NCBI GenBank assembly: GCA_030734395.1
Contig: JAUZTG010000029.1
Location: forward strand, 4,712,001 to 4,776,000
DNA length: 64,000 nucleotides
Source: Sarocladium kiliense
Lineage: Eukaryota > Ascomycota > Sordariomycetes > Hypocreales > Sarocladiaceae
Reading direction: 5' to 3'
Numbering within the stretch: the first letter of the stretch is position 1; every line of letters starts with the position of its first letter. The notes beneath the pieces are model-generated. The model ran no database searches. It saw only the letters and a program-made list of their open reading frames with translations, and was not told the DNA's origin. Position numbers and translations under genes: made by a program. Positions 1 through 10,168 of the stretch are shown piece after piece.

Positions 1-595
1 GGTCCTGGCTCTTTCCAGCTGGGTCATTTGTCTTGTCTTGTCCCGACGGTGGAGAGTACCTGGAGCTGGTGCCCGTCCGTCCACAGCCTAGCAGGAGGCA
101 GAGCTCGGAGAAACTGGACAGGCAGGCAGCTCGATCTTGGGTAGCTCGCTCGGTTCGTGGTCGATCATAAGTTTGTTTGTAGCTCTGGTGACCCAGATAA
201 AGGCGGAACGGCCCCAAAGTCTGCGATGGCGGCGGGACGCGACCTGAATCATAGTACTTTTTTCTTCTAAGAGCTGTTGCCGTCCGGTCTCTCTCTCTCT
301 CTCTCTCTCTTCCATATTCAACCCGATCCATCAATGAGACATCCGGGTCTTTGTTGAGTCGATTCATTTATCCTGCAGCTCCATCTATTGCCGTTGCCCG
401 TTATCGACAAGGCCCGAGCAACGGAATTCCCAGTCGCAGCTCCCTCTACGTCACCCTCGCCCTTTTCTCCTTCGCAGCGGCTTCGGCCTCACAGCTCCCG
501 GCGACTCTTCACCTCAAAACCCCCCTCGACGCCGATCATCTCACTTTCCCCCTCCGACTCTTCATCCTCCTACCTTCTCATATTCCCTGCCAACT
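1..595. other. Upstream region of the GUT2-like gene
   Basis: No convincing gene. The stretch holds a CT-dinucleotide run at about 287-311 and a strongly C/T-rich tract up to the ATG at 596. Such pyrimidine-rich leaders are common before highly expressed fungal genes. It is probably promoter plus 5' UTR. Short open frames on both strands here are low-complexity and look like chance. Confidence 0.5.
287..311. repeat. (CT)n microsatellite
   Basis: An uninterrupted run of about 12 CT dinucleotides lies some 285 bp before the GUT2-like start. It is a simple-sequence repeat, probably in promoter or 5' UTR, and is likely to vary in length between strains. Confidence 0.9.
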
Positions 596-2615
596 ATGGC
601 ACGAGGTCTGCAGTCCATTGGCCGCGGCTACAGGCTCGCAGCTGCCGCCGCTGCCACCACCGTTCTCGGAGGTGGCTTCTACCTCTCCTACAGCCGTAAA
701 CCTCACCTTAAGCAGCCTCTCGTCGATTTGCGCAGAGATGACGCCGGTCGCATTGTTACCCCAACTTTCCCTGCCATCAGAACCCGGGCTGAACAGCTCG
801 CTGAGCTTCGCAAGCACAATGGCAGCTCACCTGACGAGGAGTACGACTTGCTGGTCATTGGAGGCGGTGCTACTGGCACCGGCATCGCCCTCGACGCAGC
901 AACCCGCGGCTTGAAGGTTGCCCTAGTCGAGCGCGATGATTTCAGCAGTGGCACCAGCTCCAAGAGCACAAAGCTCGTTCACGGCGGTGTGCGTTACCTT
1001 GAGAAGGCCGTCATGTCTCTTGACTATCCTCAGCTGCAACTTGTTATGGAGGCTCTGCGTGAGCGCCGAACATTCCTCGACATTGCACCTCACCTCTCTA
1101 CCTCCCTCCCAATTATCCTCCCGCTTCAGGGCTGGTTGCAAGCACCTTACATGTTTGCTGGCATCAAGGCCTATGACATTCTCGCAGGTTCTCGTGGCCT
1201 CGAGAGCTCTTATGTCATGAGCAAGGATGAGGCGCTGCAGAAGCTCCCCACTCTCCGCAAGGACCACCTCGTCGGCGCTCTCGTCTACTACGATGGCCAG
1301 CACAACGACTCCCGCATGAACGTCTCATTGGCTCTCACTGCTTCGCTCTATGGTGCCACCGTCCTGAATCACGTCGAGGTCACGAACCTGGAGAAGGATG
1401 CTAACGGCAAGATTCGTGGTGCTGTGGTCAAGGACCTTGGTGCAGGGCTGAGCGGCGACGAAGCTGGCGCTAAGGAATTCTCCGTGCGCGCAAAGGGTGT
1501 CATCAACGCTACTGGGCCATTCACTGATGCGATTGAGAAGATGGATGACGGAAACCGCAAGGACCTCGTTGTCCCCGCTTCAGGAACCCACGTCATGCTT
1601 TCTGGTGATCTCTGCCCGGCTGGTATGGGCATGCTTGATGCTTCTACCAGTGATGGCCGTGTCGTCTTCGTGCTGCCGTGGCAAGGTTACACCCTGGCTG
1701 GAACCACCGACAATGGCTGTCCTGTTGAGACGAACCCTATCCCCCCTCAAGAAGATGTCGATTTCATCCTCAAGGAGGTGAGCAAGCTCATGTCGCCAGT
1801 CAACCGCTCTGACGTCCTTGCTAGCTGGACTGGTACGTTGTTCTCCATTCTCAATGTTTGTCTATCTCTCTTACTAATTTGTTGTGCTCAAAGGTATCCG
1901 CCCCTTGATCAAGGACCCGAAAGCGAAGAACACCGAGTCTCTCGTCCGCAGCCACCTCGTCACTGTTTCTCCCGCTGGTCTCCTTACATGTGCCGGCGGC
2001 AAGTGGACCACCTACCGCCAGATGGCAGAAGACGCCGTCGATGAGGCGATCGAGACGTTCAACCTCACCCCCAAGGCCGGCATCACATTCCCCGACATCA
2101 GTGGTTACGCCCAACCTGGTATCACGAGCACCGGCAAGTGCATCACCCGCGACGTGCCTCTGATTGGTGCCCACGGCTTTTCACCTGAGCTTGCGGGCCA
2201 CCTCATGGACGTTCATAAGATCGACGGAGATATTGCCTCTCACTTGGCCTCCAACTACGGCGACCGCGCCTGGGCAGTTTTGCGTGCCGCCAAGTCGCCA
2301 GCTGCGCGACTCCTGCCGAAGCTTCCCTTCATCGAGGCTGAGGTGCGCCATGCCGTTCACTACGAAGCCGCCGTCACCGCTACGGACGTCATCTCGAGGA
2401 GAATGCGACTCTCATTCCTGGACGTCAACGAATCGCTCAAGGCCCTGAAGCATGTCATTGCCATTATGGCTGAGGAGCTTAAGTGGAGTGAGAAGCGGAG
2501 ACGCCAGGAGTTCAACGACTCAGTACATTTCCTCAGGTCCATGGGCCTCTCAGAGTCCGCTGCGAGCGAGAGCCTTGGTTTGCCAGCGGGCGGACTACTG
2601 AAGTCGACCGAGTAA
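596..2615 (+). CDS. GUT2: Mitochondrial FAD-dependent glycerol-3-phosphate dehydrogenase
   Basis: This enzyme oxidises glycerol-3-phosphate to dihydroxyacetone phosphate and passes electrons to ubiquinone at the outer face of the inner mitochondrial membrane. Two exons, 596-1832 and 1894-2615, flank a 61-bp intron (GTACGT donor, TTACTAAT branch site at 1871, AAG acceptor) and give 652 residues, the usual fungal length. Residues 1-12 are basic and 13-32 hydrophobic, as expected for a presequence plus membrane anchor. The FAD Rossmann motif GGGATGTG lies near residue 89, followed by the DAATRGLKVALVERDDF strand and the STKLVHGGVRYL segment diagnostic of the GlpD/GUT2 family. The C-terminal DAO_C helical part ends in a KWSEKRRRQEF helix. 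Family membership is clear; the mitochondrial location is inferred. Confidence 0.95.
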
Positions 2616-3059
2616 ATACCATACCTCTTGCTTTATTTGCTTTTGGGAGCTCAATTGGATAGAGCGAATCGACGTTGGGCTTGTGGGAGGATGGATTTGC
2701 CCCCGTGTCAAGAGTAGAAAACAGCATTTTGCCGGCGTTAACCTCGTTGTCTTTGAGGACCTCTACAGGCGAGATTACCTATTATATCAGCATTTGACAG
2801 ATTCCATAATTATAAAAGTCGTGACGAATTCCGGTGTCCTCGTAACTGCGGTGAGGAGCTCACTTGAAAGACCCCAGTGTCGCTTGACGTCGAAAGGCCG
2901 CCTGCTGTGCGGCATCGGCTACAGACGGAGGTTATCGAGGTCCACGCGCACAGCTATAGCTCATCAATGGCGCGCATGATATTGAGGGATATACACCGGT
3001 TTGGCATTTAATCGACATTGATTGGTGGTCTATTTATGCTTTCGACGGAAACTCGCTGT
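2616..3059. other. Intergenic region between convergent genes
   Basis: About 440 bp separate the convergent GUT2-like and hydroxyacid dehydrogenase genes. It should hold both 3' UTRs and poly(A) sites. I see no gene, repeat or structured RNA in it. Confidence 0.6.
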
Positions 3060-4169
3060 CTATATGGTGTTCTTAAGTGGCTGACCCGCAAGCTGTCTTC
3101 TCAGATTCTCCGCAATCAGAGCTTCAGCACCCTGAGGCCGACCACCGGCCGCGTGGGGAGAGATGATAGTGTTGGGTGTCTTCCAAAGCCGGCTTTCCTC
3201 CTGCAGCGGCTCCTTGACGAATACATCCAGGGCTGCGCCGCCAATGGAACCCTGGTCGAGAGCATCGGCGAGGGCCTCCTCGTCAATGGCGGTGCCCCTT
3301 CCAACGTTGACGACCCATGCATGCTTTGGTAGAAGGGCGAGACGCTCGCGATTAAGTGCGTTGAGTGTAGAGTCAGAGCCAGGGAGAATCATGACCAGGA
3401 CATCAGTCTCGGGAAGGATCTCTGGGAGGCTGTCGGTGGACACGACCTCGATGCCATCACGCACGCCGGCGCTGCGAGCAACGCCCTTGACGGTGGCGCC
3501 AAGAACTCGCAGACTAGGAACAAGGCACTTTGCAATGTTACCGAAGCCCCAGATTGTAACACGAGCGTCTCGAAGCGTAGTGAAGCGATCCGAAGGACGA
3601 TCAGGCTGAGGGCCACCGAGGTGGCCTGGCCACTTGCCCTGAAGCTGGTAGTCCCTCATCTCGTAGAAGCGGCGAGCACTGTTGAGGAGCAGGCCTAGCG
3701 TGTGTTCTGCGACAGTGTGATCATGAAGACCGGAGCCGGTGCAGATTGCAATCTTGGAGGTATCGAAGCCGGCGCTGAGCACGTCATTGGGGCCAGCCGC
3801 GAGAGACTGGATCCAACGGAGGTTCTTCATGCGCGGGACAGCATCCTCGAGGTTCTCTGCGGTGTTGGTCCAGGTGACGAGGAACTCTGCGTCAATGAGC
3901 TCCTCGGGGATCTTTTGCTTCACATCGTAAGGGTGAAGCGAAACGGAGAAGCCGTCGATGCTCTTGGTGTCGAGCTTGAGCGAGGTCGGATAAAGGAGCT
4001 TCATCTTGTCGGCTCTGCGATTACTATACGAACGTCGGAGAATTGGCGCAGATACGTATCGAGATCGTGAGTTTGTGTATTTTGGATAGCAGTGCGTAGC
4101 AGGACGAGGGAAAAGGAAGAGAACTGAGGTCGGGATTCGAAAGGCCGTAGAGGTTGCTGGACTGATCAT
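3060..4169 (-). CDS. D-isomer-specific 2-hydroxyacid dehydrogenase family protein
   Basis: An NAD(P)-dependent oxidoreductase that should interconvert a 2-keto acid and a D-2-hydroxy acid; the substrate cannot be told from sequence. One exon encodes 369 residues. The nucleotide-binding glycine motif GFG is at 208-210, and the catalytic triad is visible: Arg291 (NVGRG), Glu320 (VKEPL) and His339 (SPHAAGG). Two starts are possible. Met1 (4169) gives an N-terminal extension rich in Arg/Ser/Thr with no acidic residue before 54 and an RRSYS segment like a mitochondrial processing site. Met56 (4004) starts MKLLYPT, where the conserved domain begins. Mitochondrial and cytosolic forms from alternative starts are therefore possible (inference). 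Confidence 0.9.
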   Translation of the reverse strand: MISPATSTAFRIPTSVLFLFPRPATHCYPKYTNSRSRYVSAPILRRSYSNRRADKMKLLYPTSLKLDTKSIDGFSVSLHPYDVKQKIPEELIDAEFLVTWTNTAENLEDAVPRMKNLRWIQSLAAGPNDVLSAGFDTSKIAICTGSGLHDHTVAEHTLGLLLNSARRFYEMRDYQLQGKWPGHLGGPQPDRPSDRFTTLRDARVTIWGFGNIAKCLVPSLRVLGATVKGVARSAGVRDGIEVVSTDSLPEILPETDVLVMILPGSDSTLNALNRERLALLPKHAWVVNVGRGTAIDEEALADALDQGSIGGAALDVFVKEPLQEESRLWKTPNTIISPHAAGGRPQGAEALIAENLRRQLAGQPLKNTI

Positions 4170-4892
4170 ATGGTTCTTGGTGCCGCACGTCTCTGATCCA
4201 CTTGGAAGTATTTCAACAAGGGTGAGAAGCCAATCGCACAGTTGGACGATTCAGGAATCTCGTGGAGGAGGAACAAGGGTAAATGAAAGCCCGTCCTTCG
4301 GGGAAAAGGTGGCGTCTGGCGTCGTGACGTGCTTCTGCAGGCCCGGAGTCCTTTGTAGCGAGGGGGAGGGGCAGGCGGAAGGCGCCTTATCTGCTAGTAC
4401 AGCGTACCTAGCAGCACTACGTAGTACCTGAGGTACAGGGCGCGGGGAGGAACAATGGCGGGGCTTTGCCCCCAACGCGGGGAACAGACACGGAGGGACG
4501 GACACGGTACGAAAGACGGTAGTCGGAGCGGTATGAATTAGCCGAACGCGACCTGCAGTGCGAGCATGGTAGTCAGGGATGGCCATTCTTATTATTAAAT
4601 GAAGGGATCCCCGTTACCACGTACACCTCGACATGCGAACGGAGCCGCCACGACACGGCTATAGCTGGAGATGAAAGTGGGTGCCGATGCCGGCGTCGAT
4701 GCGGAAGCGATGCCGACGGTCGGGGCCGGCTTCGGGCACAACGCCCGGGGGGGGGGGGGGGTAAACGCCGTTGGAAGAGCCTCGCAGCAGTTTAAAAGAA
4801 TTGAAACATTCTGCAGGCATGAGAAACGATCATGCGAGTGGTGCCGAGAATCCAGGTGACTCCTTTCAAAGACTCTTAATCCGCTGCTATCC
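4170..4892. other. Intergenic region with a poly-G tract
   Basis: About 720 bp between the start of the hydroxyacid dehydrogenase and the end of the SDR gene, both on the minus strand. No convincing gene. The frames seen on both strands are GC-rich shadows. A run of 15 G lies at 4747-4761. Minus-strand promoter elements for the dehydrogenase are expected near 4170-4500, but I cannot define them. Confidence 0.5.
4747..4761. repeat. Homopolymer G(15)
   Basis: Fifteen consecutive G on the plus strand, preceded by CCC. Runs this long are rare in fungal genomes, and the called length is easily affected by sequencing error. Confidence 0.85.
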
Positions 4893-5712
4893 CTACTTCC
4901 AGCCGCCATCCACAGAATATACGCTCCCACTGACAAAGGTGCTTTCCGGCCCAAGCAGGAACCCAACAACATTAGCCACCTCTTCCGGCGTCCCCTGTCG
5001 TTGAAAGGCCGTCGGCTCGTCAAAGGGCGCGTCTGCCGGACGTCCAAGGCGATCCCATGCCTGCTGCATCATGGGCGTATAGATGGCACCAGGCGCAACG
5101 GCATTGATGCGGATCTCCCGCCCACCGTTTTCCTTGGCCGCTGCCCTTGTGAGTCCAAGAACTCCGTGCTTACTAGCGCCATATGCAGCATGATATGCCA
5201 TGCCTGTGACTTGTTAGCAAGGAGCAGAGGAGGGGTTCGTGTAAGGTGAAACCCTAGTGAGTAGTACCCGTAAGGCTGTGGATAGAGGCCATATTCACAA
5301 TGGATCCTCCATCGACAACGTGCCGCAGCTCAGCGCGCAGACAGTACATGCAGCCGGTCAGGTTCACTCTAATAATGCGATCCCATTCTTCATCTTCGAG
5401 ATCGGCCACGGAGCCCACGCTGTGCTGTGGCCCAATGACTCCAGCGATATTTGCAGCGCCATCAAGACGCCCACGCTCGTCGACAATCCCCTGGATCCAT
5501 GCATCGACCTCAGCCCTGACACTAACGTCAACTTTCCTGATCGAAAAGATTGCGTTGATGGAAGCAAGTTCCTTGCTTGCCTCGTTCAATGCTGCCTGGT
5601 CGATGTCGGCAATGCAGACGATTGCGCCTCGCTGACATAGAAGGCGTGGCGTTGCAAGACCAATGCCGCTTGCGCCGCCCGTCACAGCAAAGACTTTACC
5701 TTGAAGCGCCAT
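4893..5712 (-). CDS. Short-chain dehydrogenase/reductase (classical SDR)
   Basis: An NAD(P)(H)-dependent oxidoreductase; the substrate is not evident. Two minus-strand exons, 5268-5712 and 4893-5203, flank a 64-bp intron (5204-5267; GTACTA donor, TGCTAACA branch site, ACAG acceptor) and join to 251 residues, the usual classical SDR length. The cofactor motif TGGASGIG is at 11-18 and the NIAG motif near 88-91. The catalytic set Ser143, Tyr156 and Lys160 (YGASK) is complete; the intron falls between Ser143 and Tyr156. The C-terminal segment FVSGSVYSVDGGW is typical of Gly-rich SDRs such as 3-oxoacyl-ACP reductase relatives. Only family-level annotation is justified. Confidence 0.92.
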
Positions 5713-6012
5713 TTGGAACGAAATGATGTTGAACTTGTAAGGATTACGTAGTTGGTATGGTGAAGTGGGTGGATGGTGAGAGTTATAGTTTCAAGTCGGT
5801 CACTCACGTCACACCCAATAGCCCCGCCTCTGCAGATGCATCTTCGTCACACTCGACTGGGAGCCAAGGCGTTGTCCGTGGCAAAGTAAACAGTCTTTTA
5901 TTTCATATTCGCTTGTTATATACCCACGACACGTCAAGCCGGTCAAGCCCCATTATCGTACGGTAATTCTTCGTCATAAAGCATAGCAGTCGTCGCGTCC
6001 GAATCTCTCTCG
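5713..6012. other. Intergenic region
   Basis: Three hundred bases between two minus-strand genes. It probably carries the SDR promoter and the 3' end of the small cysteine-tail gene. No gene or repeat is seen. Confidence 0.5.
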
Positions 6013-6343
6013 TTACAGCGGAATGATGCAGCAGTTGCAAGGAAGTGGACAAGGGATGCAGAAGCAGAAGCGGCCGGGGCAGCAGCCGCCGCCATCACCA
6101 CCTCGAAGTCTCGTGTCCGACTCGACGTGCGGTCGTTGAGGATCTGGAAACGGCGCGATGGTTAGCTGATTGATACCAAGTTGATTGACACCAACACGAG
6201 AGGGACTGGAAGGTAGACGAACCCATGGCTTGATTCGCTACTGGTTGCTGAGACTCAATTGGCGCCTGGACCTGGGGCTGTTCAGTGAGCTCAACGTCCT
6301 GGAGCTGAGCCTGAGGCTGCTCTTGAGCTGCGGTCGGGGCCAT
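6013..6343 (-). CDS. Small protein with a cysteine-rich C-terminal tail
   Basis: The function is not recognised. Two minus-strand exons are inferred, 6223-6343 and 6013-6143, around a 78-bp intron (donor GTTCGT, branch CAGCTAACC, acceptor TTTCCAG), giving 83 residues. The first 40 residues are Gln/Pro/Glu-rich and lack a signal peptide. After a short charged linker the protein ends in a Gly-rich turn followed by a tail in which eight of the last 23 residues are cysteine (CCPGRFCFCIPCPLPCNCC, then IIPL). Dense CC/CFC/CPC patterns next to hydrophobic residues suggest palmitoylation and membrane attachment, or metal binding; both are inference. Against the model, the donor is not the best consensus. 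For it, only this join opens a cysteine-dense frame ending cleanly at a stop. Confidence 0.6.
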
Positions 6344-6958
6344 GATGCAAGGTAAAGCGAGCTGGAATGATTCGAAGCGGCAAGGTAGCAGAGAGTGCGG
6401 AGCAGTACACAGTCAACAGGTGCGATGCGAATCGTGTTCGAACGAGTGTTCCCAAGGAAGTGGATTAGAAGAGCGAAGCTTTTGCCAAGGACGGGAGCTG
6501 GAGGATGATGCGTCTTGGAAATTGAAGACCCCGAGAAATTCGGCCTCAGGGAAACAGGCACGTCAAAGAGGCTGTGCAAAGCTGAAGCAGGGAAACGCGG
6601 CAGCTCAGCCACAAACTGTGGTGATGTCATGGCTGGTACAATGCTGTTTCCCGTGCCTGACGCTACCCTGCACGACATCTGAGGGTACCGGATCTTCGAT
6701 TAGTTAAGTTCAAGGTTGCATCTAAACTAATAACACTACGTTATGGCTTGGGCTATTGATTTGCTTAATTCTCATTTCACATGAAGATCTATAGTTCTAT
6801 GATTTGAGCGATTGTCGACTCAATATAGCGCAGTGTACGATTCTGATGCGGGTGGCTTCCACCATGCCAGACCCTCACAGCTGGGAGGTACCTAACCCAG
6901 ATAGATACAACTAGCTCTCTCGATCAATACGCCATCTGAAGACCCGGCCTGATACACT
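6344..6958. other. Intergenic region
   Basis: About 615 bp between two minus-strand genes. The open frames covering 6238-6707 on both strands have no protein-like features and overlap the promoter expected for the cysteine-tail gene. AT-rich sequence at 6700-6830 may be the 3' flank of the amidohydrolase. Confidence 0.5.
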
Positions 6959-8647
6959 TCATCGTTGATACACTTGCTTTCCTTCAAACCACGTCTCGTG
7001 GACGACACCCTTGATCAGTTCCCCCGGCGTCATTCCAACATCACATACCACGAAATCTGCGCTCTTCCCAGCCTCGAGCCTCCCAGTCCACGCATCAGCG
7101 AAACACGAATATGCCGAGCCCTGTGTTGCGCCTACTACCGCCTGGTACACCGACAAAGCGAACTCCGGGTTGACGACTGTCTGCAGCTCCGGCTCTCGTG
7201 CCGAACGTCGAGTCGTCGCGACATACAGGTTGGGAAGAGGGTTATGCGGAGCAGTCGGGGCGTCTGAGCCCAGTGCCAAAGGAGCTCCTCCATCAGCAAA
7301 CTCGCGGTATGGGAATGCGCGTTTGCAACGACCTTCACCGAGGAGTCGCGGCCACGCACGAAGAATCGCCGGGTCCGAGTGCACTGGCTGAATAGACGCT
7401 GTGATGCCCAGCTGGCCGAGCCTCCGCGCATCCTCCTCTGATGCGAGCTCAATGTGCTCGACGCGTGGCCGACGGCTCTTGTCGGTGTTGCGCTCGAGCA
7501 CGTCAATAACCATCTTAACAGTCCTGTCTCCGATTGCATGAAGAGCGACCTGGAGTCCGGCAGCGTGTGCGCGTGCAACAGCTGCGTCCAACACTTCTTC
7601 CTTCCAGATCGGATCTGTGGACTCGCCAGTTGAGTATGGTTCTTTGAGCGAAGCCGTACACGCGTCAATAATACCGTCGCAGATGACCTTTATACCTACG
7701 ATGCGGCAGTCCCGGCTCGTCTCTGTGTTGTACTTCTTTGCCAGTTCAGCCGCGTGGTCGACCTGGGACAGGACCTCCTCCAATGTTGCCGCTGGCTTGA
7801 GCAGCCAATATGCTGCGACACGCATTCCTTGCAAAGCCCCCTCATCCTTGCGCAACTCCAGCAGTGGTTCCCAGATTGTTTCGTCCATGGCCATATCAAT
7901 CATGCCTGTGTAGCCAACTGAGTTGAACGCCGTGATGGCTGCCTTGATTGCCTTCTTTCGCTCCTCCATTGACGCGACGCGCGCCACAAAGGGCCAGATG
8001 ATCTCGAAGACAGCTGACTCACTGAAGAGTCCGTTAGGCCGACCCTGCTCATCTCGTTGGAAGGCTCCTCCAGCTGGATCAGGAGTGTCCTTGGTGATGC
8101 CGAACTCTGCGCAAACCTCCGCGAGACCGGCGCTGTTGCACCATGTAGAGTGCAGATCCTTACTATCAATAAAGATCGGCCTCGGGTCAATGTCGTCTAG
8201 AAGGCTGGCGTCGACACCATCGGGCGTCATTGAATGCATCCAGCCTCGGCAGAAGATGCGCTTCGCCTTGGGATGCGACTCAGCATAGCGTTTCACCTCG
8301 GCACGGATATCATCAATGTTCTTGCATGCCTCAAGTCCCGCCTTTGTAAGCGATTGACCGAGAATAAGGAGATGAAGATGCCCATCAATGAAACCTGGCA
8401 AGACGGTCTTGCCCTCCAGGTCTTTGGTCGTAGCCCCCGCATCGCGAGCTGCGTTTACTGCTGCATCTTCCTGCGGGCCGACGTATTCGATACTCCCACT
8501 CTTGACGATCATGCAATCTGCAAAGTGCAGGTCTTGAACCTTCTCACTACCAGTCTGGCAGATCTTGCCGTTGAGCACGATTGTGTAGTCCGAAACGGCC
8601 ATGTTGTGTGTTGTCTCCGGATCGTGTGAGGGGGATGAAGGTCGCAA
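6959..8647 (-). CDS. Amidohydrolase family 3 (YtcJ/AepA-like) metal-dependent hydrolase
   Basis: A probable cytosolic zinc-dependent hydrolase of cyclic or linear amides, of unknown substrate. A single exon encodes 562 residues from the first Met. I favour the Met at 8602 (MAVSDYTIVLNGK, 547 residues), because the beta-sandwich that opens this family starts there. The metal-binding HLH motif follows VLPGFIDG (His75 and His77 from that start). Further ligand positions appear in LHAIGDR and in LGSDAPTAPHNPL near the C-terminus. The Trp-rich IFCRGW segment and the DLHSTWCNSAGL segment are characteristic of amidohydrolase 3 proteins. The gene lies alone after a long upstream gap, so the context adds nothing on substrate. 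Confidence 0.92.
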   Translation of the reverse strand: MRPSSPSHDPETTHNMAVSDYTIVLNGKICQTGSEKVQDLHFADCMIVKSGSIEYVGPQEDAAVNAARDAGATTKDLEGKTVLPGFIDGHLHLLILGQSLTKAGLEACKNIDDIRAEVKRYAESHPKAKRIFCRGWMHSMTPDGVDASLLDDIDPRPIFIDSKDLHSTWCNSAGLAEVCAEFGITKDTPDPAGGAFQRDEQGRPNGLFSESAVFEIIWPFVARVASMEERKKAIKAAITAFNSVGYTGMIDMAMDETIWEPLLELRKDEGALQGMRVAAYWLLKPAATLEEVLSQVDHAAELAKKYNTETSRDCRIVGIKVICDGIIDACTASLKEPYSTGESTDPIWKEEVLDAAVARAHAAGLQVALHAIGDRTVKMVIDVLERNTDKSRRPRVEHIELASEEDARRLGQLGITASIQPVHSDPAILRAWPRLLGEGRCKRAFPYREFADGGAPLALGSDAPTAPHNPLPNLYVATTRRSAREPELQTVVNPEFALSVYQAVVGATQGSAYSCFADAWTGRLEAGKSADFVVCDVGMTPGELIKGVVHETWFEGKQVYQR

Positions 8648-9841
8648 ACTCCACGGCCGAGATCGGGGTCGGGCTGCGATGTAAAAGTCGGCGCCCTCTG
8701 CTCAGGATCTGATAAGCAATCACACGGAAACCGGCGGAGCTCAGGTGGTGCTTGAGCCGAGCGTGACCCCACAACGCTTGGCGTCCAGTCCGGCAGACCG
8801 GGTGACCTGCTATTTATCAGACTGCAACATGCTGGTTTCCAAATACGCCTGACTACCTTAGCCTGTTTTTCCTGAGGAGTTGAGGAGTGAAGTCAATGTA
8901 CCAACAGCTTGTGTTTTATCTGCTATGGCGAGCATATTTGGAACGATTTTTAGCAGCGTATATTAGGCCCGGGAAAAGCTTGAGGAACTGAATCGACAAT
9001 TATTATGCCTTCGCTGCACGCCCTGAGTGGTATTCGCGCATCCCTGCTTGATCCTTCACCGGGGCAGTAGTGCTTAAGGGTAAATGCTAAGAGCAGTCCG
9101 AGACACGGAGGAACAGTGAGCATCACGCCGGCTCCTGACTTTCTAGAGCTGTCGCAGTCCTATTGATTTTGAGCATGTTGCGGTTGAACCTCTTTCCAAA
9201 TTGCCTCTTCTACGCAGCACCTCGACCGCGATCGTCTGACCCTTACTGATATTAGTCGCGAACCTAGTATGCCCATCAAGGAAGATATAGGATGCCCTAG
9301 AAGCGGAAGCCATAACTCCCTTGCTGGGTTCCTGGGGTTAATCACAAAAATAATCATAGACGGCCAGAAGGTGCATCCTTTGGTAAGATTGCCGCATGGA
9401 CTTAAGGGATATGGCTCAAGTACTTCCACGATACATGCCCATTCAGACACAGGAACTCAGGCAACCCAAACGGCTCTCACAGGAAATCAAGAGCCCATTC
9501 GAGAACCTCAAATCAAACTTGATGCATTGTGAACTTGCCGAAGGCGAAGAATAGTCTGACTCAATCTGACAAGGACATGCATAAGTTGGACCTACCCCTG
9601 AGACCAAACCATTTCTCGTCACATCGAAGACGGAGCAGGCGCTTTCACCATCCTTACCTGGCAATGCCGAGGAAAGACAGCTTGCCAGCGTCGCACTCCT
9701 TGGGTTGCGCGCTCTCCTGGTCAAAGGTGCGCGCGCATTGTGGCCTGGGGGAGATGATTAATGTTCGCAATTGCGCTCAAAGGATCGGAATCCTCGGAAA
9801 GAGGGGTCAAACTACGTCAACAACACCAGGATGGAGAAGCA
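8648..9841. other. Intergenic region upstream of the amidohydrolase
   Basis: About 1.2 kb with no gene that I can support. The frames at 9160-9855 on both strands have no domain-like character. Promoter elements for the minus-strand amidohydrolase probably lie at 8650-9000. Confidence 0.5.
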
Positions 9842-9844
9842 TAG

Positions 9845-10168
9845 AACATATATGAGCGTGGAGCCGCGAACGATTGCCCGTTTCAAAGCACAGTCGAATC
9901 AGTAGAGCAATATCATACTGTTCAAATCCACTTTTCCTCTGAACACAGCCATGATGACGGAGGCTCTGAGCATGAAAATGAACATGACCACGGTGACGGC
10001 GAGAATAGCCTAACTCCATTCCCTACAGCTGGTGCAGCTTTCTTTGGCGTTGGGAGTGGCTTCTACACCACGGGAGTGGCTGTGGCCGCGGCTCTCGCTG
10101 CTCTCTCAGGAGAAGCCGGAAGTTTAACTGGCCACTTGGAAGCTTGGTCGACGGACTCGAGAGTCTAG
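9845..10168 (+). pseudogene. Orphan open frame with a His/Asp-rich stretch and hydrophobic end (possible gene remnant or exon)
   Basis: A plus-strand frame stays open for 107 codons between TAG at 9842 and TAG at 10166 but has no Met codon. Its translation has a His/Asp/Glu-rich segment (SEHSHDDGGSEHENEHDHGD), then a Pro-Thr linker and a 25-residue Ala/Gly/Val-rich hydrophobic segment (TTGVAVAAALAALSG), like a metal-binding region followed by a membrane or GPI-signal segment. I could not find a first exon with a signal peptide. It could be a decayed gene, the last exon of an unrecognised gene, or chance. It lies 0.6 kb before a copper transporter gene, which may or may not matter. Confidence 0.25.

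Noticed and set aside
4595..5047. 150-codon minus frame
   Set aside because: Overlaps the end of the SDR gene in another phase and runs through the poly-G tract; a shadow.
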